64,000 bases of DNA from Acidobacteriaceae bacterium (GTDB lineage: Bacteria; Acidobacteriota; Terriglobia; Terriglobales; Acidobacteriaceae): contig JASHNW010000090.1 in NCBI GenBank assembly GCA_030041435.1, forward strand, positions 1-64,000. Reading direction: 5' to 3'. The notes beneath the pieces were generated by a model, which saw nothing but the letters and a program-made list of their open reading frames with translations, was not told the DNA's origin and did no database searches. The translations under genes and the position numbers were made by a program. Shown here one piece after another: positions 34,167 to 41,979 of this stretch. Every line of letters starts with the position of its first letter. Positions within the stretch are counted from its first letter, which is position 1.

Positions 34167-34835
34167 ATGCACACAGGATCTGCAGGGTGGATTCTGGTGC
34201 TGGCAGTGGGTGGACTGGTACTGCCGGCGCAGGCGAAGGCGAAGAAGGACCAGGGCCTTCCGCAGCTGTTCTGCCAGGCGCGATACGTCTACGTGCAGAC
34301 GTTCGAGGGCGACCCGCTCAACGTGAGCGTGGTACCCGAAGATCGCGCAGCGGCGAATGAACTCACGGAGCAGCTGCAGGCGTGGAAGCGGTACGTTCTC
34401 GTGAACGAACGGCACGAGGCGGACCTGGTCTTTGTCGTCCGCACCGGTCGAGCGGCAACCGCGGAGGCAGGGAATTGGCACGGAGGCCCGGCAGGAGCGG
34501 ATCAGGATCCTGCGGGGATGGGACAGAATCCCAGGGGCATGGGGCCGAGTGGGCCGGGGATGAATCCAGGCGGCCAGGGACCGGGGACGCCGAACAGCAT
34601 TGGCGTGGCGGAGAGTGGCGGCAACGGCGGAGTGGGCGGCGCCGTGGGACCGAAGGACGATCTGCTCGCGATCTACGAGAAGCCCGGGAACGTGCAGACG
34701 CAGGAGCCGCTGTGGCGGCGCTCTCTGCGAGGCGGGCTGGGCCCAAACCTGCCGTTGTTCGAGCAGGTGAAGAGCGCGGTGGATGCGGCCTGCAAAGCTG
34801 AATCCGCGACAGGCGGAGCGGCGCCGGCGAAGTGA
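34167..34835 (+). CDS. Secreted protein with a glycine/proline-rich insert
   Basis: A 222-residue exported protein (signal HTGSAGWILVLAVGGLVLPA). A structured start (LPQLFCQARYVYVQTFEGDP, ADLVFVVRTGR) is followed by about 60 residues dominated by Gly, Pro, Asn and Met (PGMNPGGQGPGTPNSIGVAE) and a conserved-looking end (LLAIYEKPGNVQTQEPLWRR). The ATG at 34167 follows AGGAGG; an ATG six codons upstream lacks one. No family recognised. Confidence 0.65.
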   Translation: MHTGSAGWILVLAVGGLVLPAQAKAKKDQGLPQLFCQARYVYVQTFEGDPLNVSVVPEDRAAANELTEQLQAWKRYVLVNERHEADLVFVVRTGRAATAEAGNWHGGPAGADQDPAGMGQNPRGMGPSGPGMNPGGQGPGTPNSIGVAESGGNGGVGGAVGPKDDLLAIYEKPGNVQTQEPLWRRSLRGGLGPNLPLFEQVKSAVDAACKAESATGGAAPAK

Positions 34836-34875
34836 GGCTCGCGTTCGGCGGTCAGCAGATATGTAATCAACACAG

Positions 34876-35334
34876 TTACGGATGGCCGGCGATGAAGTCC
34901 GCGATGTTCTTCATCTGCTGCGTCCAGCCTTTGTCGTGGTTCTCGAAGGCTTCCTTATAGCGGTTGGGAGGCAGATCGTTGAAGCCGCACTCGGAGAGGT
35001 CGAGACGCGTGCCGCCGGAGGCGGTGGACTGGAGGCGGAACTCGACGAGAGTCGGAACTTCCCTCGAATAGTCCATCTTCGGATCGATGGCGTAAGGGTG
35101 CCAGGTGAAGGCAAAGTACTGCTCAGGGTCGATCTGCTGAACAACGGCGCGCCAGGTGACGTTTTCGAAGCCGGGATGAGTGATGGGGCCGTGAGCTTCT
35201 TCGCCGACCTGGAACGGGGCTTCGAGCCTCACGCGGAACCACTCGCCGAATTCGTTGTGGTCGGTGAGGGCGCGCCAGACGCGGGAGACAGGGGCACTGA
35301 GTTCGGTGTCTTTTTCGATGCAGTCGGGTTCCAT
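34876..35334 (-). CDS. SRPBCC-fold protein (AHSA1/START-like)
   Basis: A 152-residue single-domain SRPBCC protein. It begins with the typical strand IEKDTELSAPVSRVWRALTD, continues GEWFRVRLEAPFQVGE and FAFTWHPY, and ends with a long C-terminal helix (GWTQQMKNIADFIAGH) that closes the hydrophobic ligand cavity. AHSA1-type bacterial members are of unknown function. CGGAGG precedes the ATG. It lies 34 bases downstream of map on the same strand and may be co-transcribed. Confidence 0.88.
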   Translation of the reverse strand: MEPDCIEKDTELSAPVSRVWRALTDHNEFGEWFRVRLEAPFQVGEEAHGPITHPGFENVTWRAVVQQIDPEQYFAFTWHPYAIDPKMDYSREVPTLVEFRLQSTASGGTRLDLSECGFNDLPPNRYKEAFENHDKGWTQQMKNIADFIAGHP

Positions 35335-35368
35335 GGGCAGCCTCCGGAAGCATGGTACGCCAACCCGG

Positions 35369-36130
35369 CTACGCAGCGGTGAGGATCATGGGCTCGTCTT
35401 TGGTGATGACCAGAGTGTGTTCGTAGTGGGCGGCGAGACCGCGGTCGGCGGTGCGGACGGTCCAGCCGTCTTTGGCGAGGACGGTGCGGCCGGAGCGGCT
35501 GGCAATGATGGGCTCGACGGTGATGACGAGGCCTTCGGTGAGCAGGGTGGAGGCAGAAGGGTCGGGCCAGTTGGGGACGCTGGGCTTCTCGTGGATGGTG
35601 CGGCCGATGCCGTGGCCGCAGAGGTCGCGGATAACATGGAAGCCCTCAGCGGCGACCTGATGCTCGACGGCGCGGCCGATGTCGAGCACGCGATTGCCGG
35701 CGCGGGCAGCGCGCATGGCTTCGTGGAAGGCTCGCTGGGCGCAGGCGGCGAGACGATTACCCAGCGCGGAAGGCGCGGCGGATTCGGGGCCGGCGCCGAC
35801 GATGACGGTTTCGGCGGCGTCGGCCATGAATCCGTCCTTCTGAATGGTGACGTCGAGCTTGAGCAGATCGCCGTTGCGGAGTTTGCGGGCGGAGGGGACG
35901 CCGTGGACAACTTCGTCGTTGACGCTGATGCAGCTGACGCCGGGGAAATTGTAGACGACAGTGGGGCCAGAGACGGCTCCGTTGCGGACCATGACGTTGC
36001 TGCCGATGCGGTCGAGTTCGGAGGTGGTGATGCCGGAACGGGCGGCGGATTTCATCGCCTCGAGCATGAGGCGGACGACGCGGCCGGCGGCGCGCATGGC
36101 AGCGAGTTCTTCGGGCGTGGAAATGGACAT
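35369..36130 (-). CDS. map: Type I methionine aminopeptidase
   Basis: A 253-residue MetAP that removes N-terminal methionine from new proteins. The metal ligands are visible: two Asp in LKLDVTIQKDGFMADAAET, His in CGHGIGR, Glu in TVEPII and Glu in HYEHTLVI. VNDEVVHGVPS carries the substrate-side histidine. The length equals the bacterial norm. The ATG at 36130 was chosen because the family starts with a few residues before EELAAMRAAGRVV; the ribosome site is weak. It follows the YmdB-like gene by 59 bases and precedes the SRPBCC gene. Confidence 0.95.
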   Translation of the reverse strand: MSISTPEELAAMRAAGRVVRLMLEAMKSAARSGITTSELDRIGSNVMVRNGAVSGPTVVYNFPGVSCISVNDEVVHGVPSARKLRNGDLLKLDVTIQKDGFMADAAETVIVGAGPESAAPSALGNRLAACAQRAFHEAMRAARAGNRVLDIGRAVEHQVAAEGFHVIRDLCGHGIGRTIHEKPSVPNWPDPSASTLLTEGLVITVEPIIASRSGRTVLAKDGWTVRTADRGLAAHYEHTLVITKDEPMILTAA

Positions 36131-36189
36131 GGCGTTGTTTTCTCTGCAGTTATTGTCGCAGCACGGATGAGCTTCTCGCGCCGGAGCGG

Positions 36190-36987
36190 CTATTCGCCCA
36201 GCAGCAGGCGTTCGGTGGAGAGGGCGCGGCCGGTGGAGGGGTCGCATTCGATGAGAAGGGCGGCCATGCGGGGGTCACCTTTGGCGGCTTCAAATTTGGA
36301 GGGCATGCCGGTGAGGAAGCGATCGAGGACGAGCTGCTTTTCGACGCCGATGATGGAGTCGTAGGGGCCGCTCATGCCGACGTCGGTCTGATAGGCGGTG
36401 CCGCGGGTGAGGACGCGGTTGTCGGCGGTGGGGATGTGGGTATGAGTGCCGATGACCGCGGTGACCCGGCCGTCGAGATACCAGCCGAGGGCGGCCTTCT
36501 CGCTGGTGGCCTCAGCATGCATGTCGACGACGATGACTTTGGCTGAGATTTTTGCAAGCAGAGCGTCGGCGACACGGAAGGGATCGTCGCTGCTGGCCAT
36601 GAAGACGCGGCCCTGAAGATTGACCACGGCGTACTCCAGCCCGGAGGGCAGCGTGCCCTGGTACCAGCCGTAGCCGGGACTGCCGGGGGCGTAATTGGCG
36701 GGGCGAATGACACGGCGGGGGCGATCGTGGCTGTGCGCCGGCGCGGAGTTGAGATAGTCGATGATTTCTTTTTTGTCCCAGATGTGGTTGCCGGTGGTGA
36801 GGACGTGAGCGCCGAGGTCGAAGAGGTCGTCGGCGATGGCGGGCGTGAGGCCGAATCCGCCGGCGGCATTTTCGGCATTGACGATGAGGAGGTCGACCTG
36901 GCGGCCGGCGACGACGTGGCCGATGTGCTCGCGGACGATGCGGCGACCCGCGCTGCCGAAAACGTCGCCGACGAAGAGGATGCGCAA
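36190..36987 (-). CDS. YmdB-like metallophosphoesterase (TIGR00282)
   Basis: A 265-residue calcineurin-like phosphodiesterase of the YmdB family. Motifs: ILFVGDVFGSAGRR, VNAENAAGG, TTGNHIWDK, VDMHAEATSEKAA and GTHTHIPTADNRVL supply the two-metal site. Family members hydrolyse 2',3'-cyclic nucleotides and affect sporulation, biofilm or RNA turnover in Firmicutes; the role here is unknown. The start codon is TTG at 36987 with GGAG eight bases upstream. A TATAAT box lies at 37011-37016 on this strand. It heads a likely operon with map. Confidence 0.92.
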   Translation of the reverse strand: MRILFVGDVFGSAGRRIVREHIGHVVAGRQVDLLIVNAENAAGGFGLTPAIADDLFDLGAHVLTTGNHIWDKKEIIDYLNSAPAHSHDRPRRVIRPANYAPGSPGYGWYQGTLPSGLEYAVVNLQGRVFMASSDDPFRVADALLAKISAKVIVVDMHAEATSEKAALGWYLDGRVTAVIGTHTHIPTADNRVLTRGTAYQTDVGMSGPYDSIIGVEKQLVLDRFLTGMPSKFEAAKGDPRMAALLIECDPSTGRALSTERLLLGE

Positions 36988-37122
36988 ATTTGAGCTCCGA
37001 AGAAAAACCGATTATAGCGGCTGCGGCGGGCGGAGACCGCAGGCCGGCATGAACAGACAGGTGAGAGCAATTGTTACAAACTCGCGGTGTTCGGGCTGAC
37101 CGGACCTGTGGTAGGTTGGTGC

Positions 37123-37542
37123 ATGGCCGTCAATACCCGATTCGCAACAGGCGTTCACGCTCTGGCCCTGCTGGCTGCCGAACCGGATGCGCTGCAGACC
37201 TCGGACGACGTGGCACGCAAGCTCAACACCAATCCCGTAGTCATTCGCCGCGTATTCTCGCTGCTGCACCAGGCAGGCCTGGTGGAGAGTCAGAAGGGAC
37301 CGCATGGCGGATCGAAGCTGGCGAAGTCGGCGAAGTCGATAACACTGGCGGAAATATATGGAGCGCTGGACGGAGGAGAGCTGTTCCACACGGCGGCGTT
37401 CGAAGGTGCGGAGACCGGGAAGATGCGGTCGAAGCTGAAAGGCGTGTTTGCCGGGGCGGAAGCCGCCTTGCGCGACGAGCTGGGGAAGACGTCACTGGCC
37501 GACCTGGTGAAGAAGTCCGGGAAGAAGGGGAAGAAGAAGTAA
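37123..37542 (+). CDS. Rrf2-family transcriptional regulator (no cysteine cluster)
   Basis: A 139-residue winged-helix regulator: AVNTRFATGVHALALLA, helix-turn-helix LQTSDDVARKLNTNPVVIRR, wing GLVESQKGPHGGSKLAK, and ITLAEIYGALDG. It lacks the three cysteines that hold an iron-sulphur cluster in IscR/NsrR, so it resembles the YwnA subgroup, which senses by other means. The tail is Lys-rich (KKSGKKGKKK). The ATG at 37123 is favoured by the family N-terminus. It is a single-gene unit divergent from the YmdB-like gene. Confidence 0.88.
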   Translation: MAVNTRFATGVHALALLAAEPDALQTSDDVARKLNTNPVVIRRVFSLLHQAGLVESQKGPHGGSKLAKSAKSITLAEIYGALDGGELFHTAAFEGAETGKMRSKLKGVFAGAEAALRDELGKTSLADLVKKSGKKGKKK

Positions 37543-37695
37543 GGACACCCTGCAAACCCTTCAACTCAGAGTTGCCAGGAGAGTGCTGGATGCAATCCAG
37601 CCGGCCGTGCCGGAATGGCCGTTCGTTGCCTAACTACGGCATTCGCACTTTGTCATTTACTCCTGAATCAGATCCATTGCAGAACGTGAAAGCAT

Positions 37696-39150
37696 TTAAG
37701 CTCGCGCGAGCCCGGCCAGCGGCTTGCGCGAGTCCTTCAGCCAGCGCGAGCAAAGCAACAGCGCGATGACGATGAGGGCGAGGGTGAGGCCGAGCCAGAG
37801 GCCGGAGAGTCCCCAGCGCAATCCGAAGCAGAGGAATGCGCCCAGCGGGAGGCCGAGGACCCAGTAGCCGGCGAGATTCATGAACATGGGGAAGCGGGTT
37901 TCGCCGAGGCCGCGCAGCGTGCCGGTGGAGACGCTCTGGATGCCGTCGAAGATCTGGAAGCCGGCAACGATGGCGAGGATATGCGCGCCGAGGGTAAGGA
38001 CGCGCGGGTCGTGCGTCCAGATGCCGATGATAGCGCGCGGAATGGTGAGGAGGATGACCGCCATGCAGGCCATGAATCCTGCGCCGAGGACGATGGCCAG
38101 AGTTCCGGTGCGCCGAGCGTGAGCTGGATTGCCGGCGCCGATCGCGTGTCCGACGGCCACCGCGGCTCCCTGGGAGATGCCCAGCGGGACCATGTAGGTG
38201 TAGGCCGCGCAGCAGAGGACGATTTCGTGCGTGGCGAGGGCGATGGGGCCCAGGTGCGCGGACATGACGGTGGCTGCGCCGAAGGCGGCGATTTCCAGGA
38301 TGAGCTGCGAGGCGGCAGGCAGGCCGAGGCGGAGAAGTTCGCGGAGGCGTGTCCAATCCGGCCCGGGCCAGTGGGCGAAGAGGGCATGGCCGCGATCGGA
38401 TTCGTGCGCCCAGGCGGCGTAAACGAGCACAGCGGCCATGTACACGCGGGCGGCGCAGGTAGAGAGCGCGGAGCCGCGGACGCCCATGGCAGGGAAGCCA
38501 AAGTGACCGTAGATGAGGATCCAGTTGCCGCCGAGGTTGACCAGGTTGGCGGTGATGAGGGCGAAAGCGACGGGGCGAACGCGGCCGACGCCCTGAAGAT
38601 AGCGGCGGAATCCGCCGTAGACGAGCAGGGGGAATGTGCCCCAGTTGAGGACGTTGACGTAGGCGCGGGTCAGCGAGGCGACGGTGGGATCGACGCCGTG
38701 GCCGGTGAACTGGACTTCGGCGGCGAGCATGAACAGCATGAGCAGCGGCGTGAAGGTGAGGGCGATGTACATTCCCTGGGCGAGGGAGCGGTGGCAGTCG
38801 TCGAAGCGGCGCGCGCCCCAGGACTGGGCGACGAGCGTATCGAGGCCGAGCAGCAAGCCGATGCCGAAAAGCGAGGGCGCGTAGTAAATGGCGTTGCCGA
38901 GTCCGACGGCACCGATGGCGGCAGGGCCGAGGCGGCCGACCATGACAAGATCGACGATGGTCATGGTCATCCAGCCGAGCTCGGAGAGCACAACCGGGAT
39001 AGCGAGTGTGAGCAGAGCGCGGAGCTCTTCGGCGAGCCGCGTGGGGCGGTCGTGTTGTTGATCGAAGGTGCGCACCACGGGACTCTCCGCGTCTGAAGCG
39101 GCGGCTGCGGGGAGCCGGGTTTCGCGCTCGGAGGACCTCTCGGAAGACAT
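37696..39150 (-). CDS. MATE-family efflux transporter
   Basis: A 484-residue transporter with 12 predicted membrane helices in two homologous halves. Typical MATE patterns: IPVVLSELGWMTMTIVDLVM, GLGNAIYYAPSLFGIGLLLG and, in the second half, GLPAASQLILEIAAFGAATV and GISQGAAVAVGHAIGAG. MATE proteins export cationic drugs or metabolites using sodium or proton gradients. There is no Shine-Dalgarno before the ATG, but a TACAAT box 11 bases upstream (39162-39167) suggests a very short leader. It is divergent from the tRNA-Ser gene. Confidence 0.92.
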   Translation of the reverse strand: MSSERSSERETRLPAAAASDAESPVVRTFDQQHDRPTRLAEELRALLTLAIPVVLSELGWMTMTIVDLVMVGRLGPAAIGAVGLGNAIYYAPSLFGIGLLLGLDTLVAQSWGARRFDDCHRSLAQGMYIALTFTPLLMLFMLAAEVQFTGHGVDPTVASLTRAYVNVLNWGTFPLLVYGGFRRYLQGVGRVRPVAFALITANLVNLGGNWILIYGHFGFPAMGVRGSALSTCAARVYMAAVLVYAAWAHESDRGHALFAHWPGPDWTRLRELLRLGLPAASQLILEIAAFGAATVMSAHLGPIALATHEIVLCCAAYTYMVPLGISQGAAVAVGHAIGAGNPAHARRTGTLAIVLGAGFMACMAVILLTIPRAIIGIWTHDPRVLTLGAHILAIVAGFQIFDGIQSVSTGTLRGLGETRFPMFMNLAGYWVLGLPLGAFLCFGLRWGLSGLWLGLTLALIVIALLLCSRWLKDSRKPLAGLARA

Positions 39151-39258
39151 GGGGATGGCCTATTGTAGATGGCGGAGTGGGAGAGGGAGCGCGTGGTAGA
39201 TTTGAGGTAGCGAGCAGTCGTCCTCTGGGTGGCGATTGCAGCGCTTCCGCAGGGACGC

Positions 39259-39348
39259 GGAGAGATGGCCGAGTGGCTGAAGGCGCACGCTTGGAAAGCG
39301 TGTATGCTCGAAAGGGCATCCAGGGTTCGAATCCCTGTCTCTCCGCCA
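39259..39348 (+). tRNA. tRNA-Ser (anticodon GGA)
   Basis: A 90-base class II tRNA. The acceptor GGAGAGA pairs with TCTCTCC, followed by discriminator G and encoded CCA. The anticodon loop TTGGAAA between CACGC and GCGTG gives GGA (39293-39295), reading UCC and UCU serine codons. A long variable arm (TGCTC GAAA GGGCA) and the T arm CAGGG TTCGAAT CCCTG are intact. Its last 17 bases plus the next base are repeated at 51613-51630. Confidence 0.97.
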
Positions 39349-39349
39349 T
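39332..39349 (+). repeat. Left copy of the 18-base tRNA-Ser end repeat (attL candidate)
   Basis: TCCCTGTCTCTCCGCCAT covers the 3' side of the T arm, the acceptor strand and CCA plus one base. An exact second copy lies at 51613-51630. This is the position where tyrosine integrases commonly recombine. Confidence 0.7.
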
Positions 39350-39883
39350 ATCCATCATTAACACTCTTGTTTTCAATCGCTTAGAGTGGCCAAGCCTCGG
39401 GCAATCTCACTCCAGAAGCCTTACAAAACCTTACCACTGTACACTTTTGCCCTGTTTCACTGGACATCGAGGCGAATCGATTTGATCCGCCATCGGGATG
39501 TGGTTTTCGATGACGACGGAAACGGCTCCCTGACCGCTGAAAAGCTGGCAGAGAAGCTGATTCGAGAGATGGTCAAAGGGGTCAAGTCCCGCGTTAAGTG
39601 CCAGGGTTGTTCACGCGCTCGCCGCCCCGCAACACAAGATCGCCGCGCACACAGTAGTGTTCACTGTCACGTTAGGAGGCGCACTTGTGACCGAGAACGC
39701 GAACTGTGCCTTCCTGTTCTCACCAGTGGCAGTGATCGCCAACGAGAATGTGCCCGTTGCGCTGGTTGACCGGTCATGGTTCCATCTACCTGAAGCCAGC
39801 GCCACTGCCTGGGCAGGCTCCTTTCACAGATGTCTGTCTCATTCCGCTGGCACAGAATTCGCTGAGCACGCCAAGGACGCCTG
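39350..39883. other. Region without an intact gene next to tRNA-Ser
   Basis: About 530 bases. No integrase domain is recognisable in any frame. A minus-strand stretch at 39611-39805 (TGTFSLAITATGENRKAQFA, then FSVTSAPPNVTVNTT) resembles the edge of an Ig-like repeat of a secreted protein and may be a remnant. A plus-strand stretch at 39482-39592 (DDDGNGSLTAEKLAEKLIRE) looks protein-like but has no clear start or family. The area is probably decayed DNA at the edge of an insertion. Confidence 0.45.
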
Positions 39884-41074
39884 CTACCCGTGGTGCACGG
39901 CCGAGGCGAAAGGCGCCAAGAGGGCGACGGCCACCGCCGCGACGACGGGAACGCAGAGGACTTCCACCGTGCTCCGCGCAGCCAGCCAACCGCCCAGCAT
40001 GGGGCCAGTCGTTCCCCCGATGAGCGCGACCGCCATGATGGCCCCGAATACCGTGCCAGTCTCTGATGGGAAGCGGTCGCCGGCGATGGCGAGCGTTGTG
40101 GGAAAGATCGGGGCCATACCGAGGGAGAGGATGCTGAACCCGGCGATCATCCCGGCGTATCCGTTGTGCGCGGGTGCGCTGATCGCTGCAATGCCTGAGC
40201 CGGAAACAAGAAGAGCGCAGGAGAGCAGCAGCAGTGCCCGGCCGTTCAGGCGGTGCGAGACGAATGACGCAAGGAGACGTCCGGCTCCGAGGGCGACCGT
40301 AACGGCGACCAGGGCGAGATCGGCTCGATTGCCTGACACATCAAAGATGTCAGCCGTCAGCTTGCCGGCCCACACGAAGACACAGTTTTCATTCGCCGAC
40401 TCGAAAAGCAGAAGAGTCGCAAAAATCCAGATGGCCGGATGCAGGAGGCTCCGGAGCAGCACACGCGGAGGCGTGCCGGCACGCAGCCCTGGTGGAAATC
40501 GCATTGGCAGCAGAAGCAGCAGAATGAGGGCTGGTGCGGCGGCGAGGAGACGCAGCGTCGCCGCTGAAGACAGACGGCCGTGCGCGACGGACATCAGCAG
40601 AGGAGCCGCGATGGCTCCGAGGCTGAAGGAGAATCCGAGGAGATTGAGCGAGGACGCGCGGCTGGAGGCACGCAGGACGGAGACGATGGCGTTGGCGACG
40701 GTGTTGAGAATGCCGCCGCCGAGGCCGTACGCAATCGCGGCAGCGGCGAGCGCGGGATACGTGGACAGCCAGGGCATGATGGCCAGCGCTCCGGCAACGA
40801 GAACCAGCGACACAGCAAGGATGAGCTTCGCGCCGGCCTTATCGAAGACCGGCCCAATGACGATGGTCGCGATCAACACGCCCGCCAGCGGCAGCGAACC
40901 GAGGCTTCCCGCATGGGCCGCACTCACGCGCAGCGCAGGCAGCAGCGAACCCATCAGCAGCAGCACGATTCCGAACACGAACATGCAGGCGTTCACGAGC
41001 AGAATCTGAGCCCCGAGCGCGGCGGGGTCGGAAGCCGCGGCGGTCAGAGCATCCGCGGAATTTCCCGTTTTCAT
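39884..41074 (-). CDS. MFS transporter, probably for a sugar
   Basis: A 396-residue major facilitator with 12 predicted helices. The first half has VNACMFVFGIVLLLMGSLLP and IVIGPVFDKAGAKLILAVSL (a variant of the loop 2-3 motif); a central loop separates the halves near residue 200. The pattern is closest to FucP/sugar:proton symporters, and its place at the end of an isomerase-glycosidase-kinase operon supports import of the released sugar. The ATG overlaps the ROK kinase stop (ATGA at 41071-41074). It is the last gene of the operon. Confidence 0.85.
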   Translation of the reverse strand: MKTGNSADALTAAASDPAALGAQILLVNACMFVFGIVLLLMGSLLPALRVSAAHAGSLGSLPLAGVLIATIVIGPVFDKAGAKLILAVSLVLVAGALAIMPWLSTYPALAAAAIAYGLGGGILNTVANAIVSVLRASSRASSLNLLGFSFSLGAIAAPLLMSVAHGRLSSAATLRLLAAAPALILLLLLPMRFPPGLRAGTPPRVLLRSLLHPAIWIFATLLLFESANENCVFVWAGKLTADIFDVSGNRADLALVAVTVALGAGRLLASFVSHRLNGRALLLLSCALLVSGSGIAAISAPAHNGYAGMIAGFSILSLGMAPIFPTTLAIAGDRFPSETGTVFGAIMAVALIGGTTGPMLGGWLAARSTVEVLCVPVVAAVAVALLAPFASAVHHG

Positions 41075-41979
41075 TGCCTGACCTGGTCGAAACAGATTTT
41101 GGCCAGACCAAGCAGCGGGGCGCGGCTGCCCAGGCTGCTGCGCACCACGCGCACCTGGCCGCCCGCCAGCGGCTGCGCCCACTTTCGCAGAGTTCGGCGG
41201 GCCGGCGCGAGGAGGAGATTGCCTGCAGCCGCCATACCCCCTCCAACGACGATGACCTGCGGATTGAGGATGTCGACCACCGCAGCGAGCGCGATGCCAA
41301 GCGCATCGCCTGCGTCGGCCAGAATGCGGCGGGCCCGGGCATCGCCACCACGAGCCAGTGCAACAATGCGCTCCGGCGTAACGGAAGCGCCGAAGACTCG
41401 GTTGCCGGCGCGACCGATGCCGGGACCGGTGGCGTGGTATTCGAGGCAGCCCATCGCTTTGTAGACCGCGAGGAACTTTTCGCGTACGGGCAGCCATCCG
41501 AGGCATCCGGCCAGTTCGCCGGAGCCCCGCAACAGACGTCTGCCGCTGATGATCCCCGCGCCTATCCCGGTCCCGACAGCGACAAAGACGACATCGCTGC
41601 AATCCTGCGCGCGACCCTGCCAGGTTTCGCCGAGCACGCAGGCGTTCCGGTCGCTCTCGAGCAGGACCGGCAGGCCGAGCCGCTTGTGCAGCATCCGCGC
41701 CAGCGGCATACGCGTCCACTTGCGAAGATTGGGAGCCCACACGGTGCCATCGGGACGAGCCAGGCCGGGTACCGCGACACCCACAGCGCAGGCTCCTTCG
41801 CGCGGAAGCTGCGAGAGGAGCTGTGCAATCGCATCGACAATTTGCGCGCCTCCTGCGGCGGGTGTGGGGACCTGCGATCGATGCGAGATCTCACCTGAGG
41901 GAGTGACGCGGGCAACGGCGATCTTCGTACCGCCAAGATCGGCGACAAGGACAAAGCGACTGCCTGATCTGCGCCTCAC
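41071..41979 (-). CDS. ROK-family sugar kinase, zinc motif absent
   Basis: A 302-residue ROK kinase. The phosphate loop is ADLGGTKIAVARV (Asp14), the catalytic Asp lies in LLESDRNACVLGE, and GTGIGAGIISG and VIVVGGGMAAAGNL are typical. The usual GH-x(9-11)-CxCGxxGC zinc site is altered: the His region reads AGCLGW and the CxCG part reads KFLAVYKAM, with only GCLEYHATG kept. It probably phosphorylates the monosaccharide made by the upstream glycosidase. The start is GTG at 41979, overlapping the glycosidase stop (GTGA). Confidence 0.9.
   Translation of the reverse strand: MRRRSGSRFVLVADLGGTKIAVARVTPSGEISHRSQVPTPAAGGAQIVDAIAQLLSQLPREGACAVGVAVPGLARPDGTVWAPNLRKWTRMPLARMLHKRLGLPVLLESDRNACVLGETWQGRAQDCSDVVFVAVGTGIGAGIISGRRLLRGSGELAGCLGWLPVREKFLAVYKAMGCLEYHATGPGIGRAGNRVFGASVTPERIVALARGGDARARRILADAGDALGIALAAVVDILNPQVIVVGGGMAAAGNLLLAPARRTLRKWAQPLAGGQVRVVRSSLGSRAPLLGLAKICFDQVRQ

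Noticed and set aside
37634-39376. Minus-strand reading frame of 580 codons rich in Arg/Pro/His
   Set aside because: Out of frame with the MATE gene on the same strand and running into the tRNA; composition is typical of a GC-rich shadow frame.
39386-39769. Reading frame next to tRNA-Ser considered as an integrase remnant
   Set aside because: No R-HxxR-Y pattern or other recombinase motif is visible in any frame.
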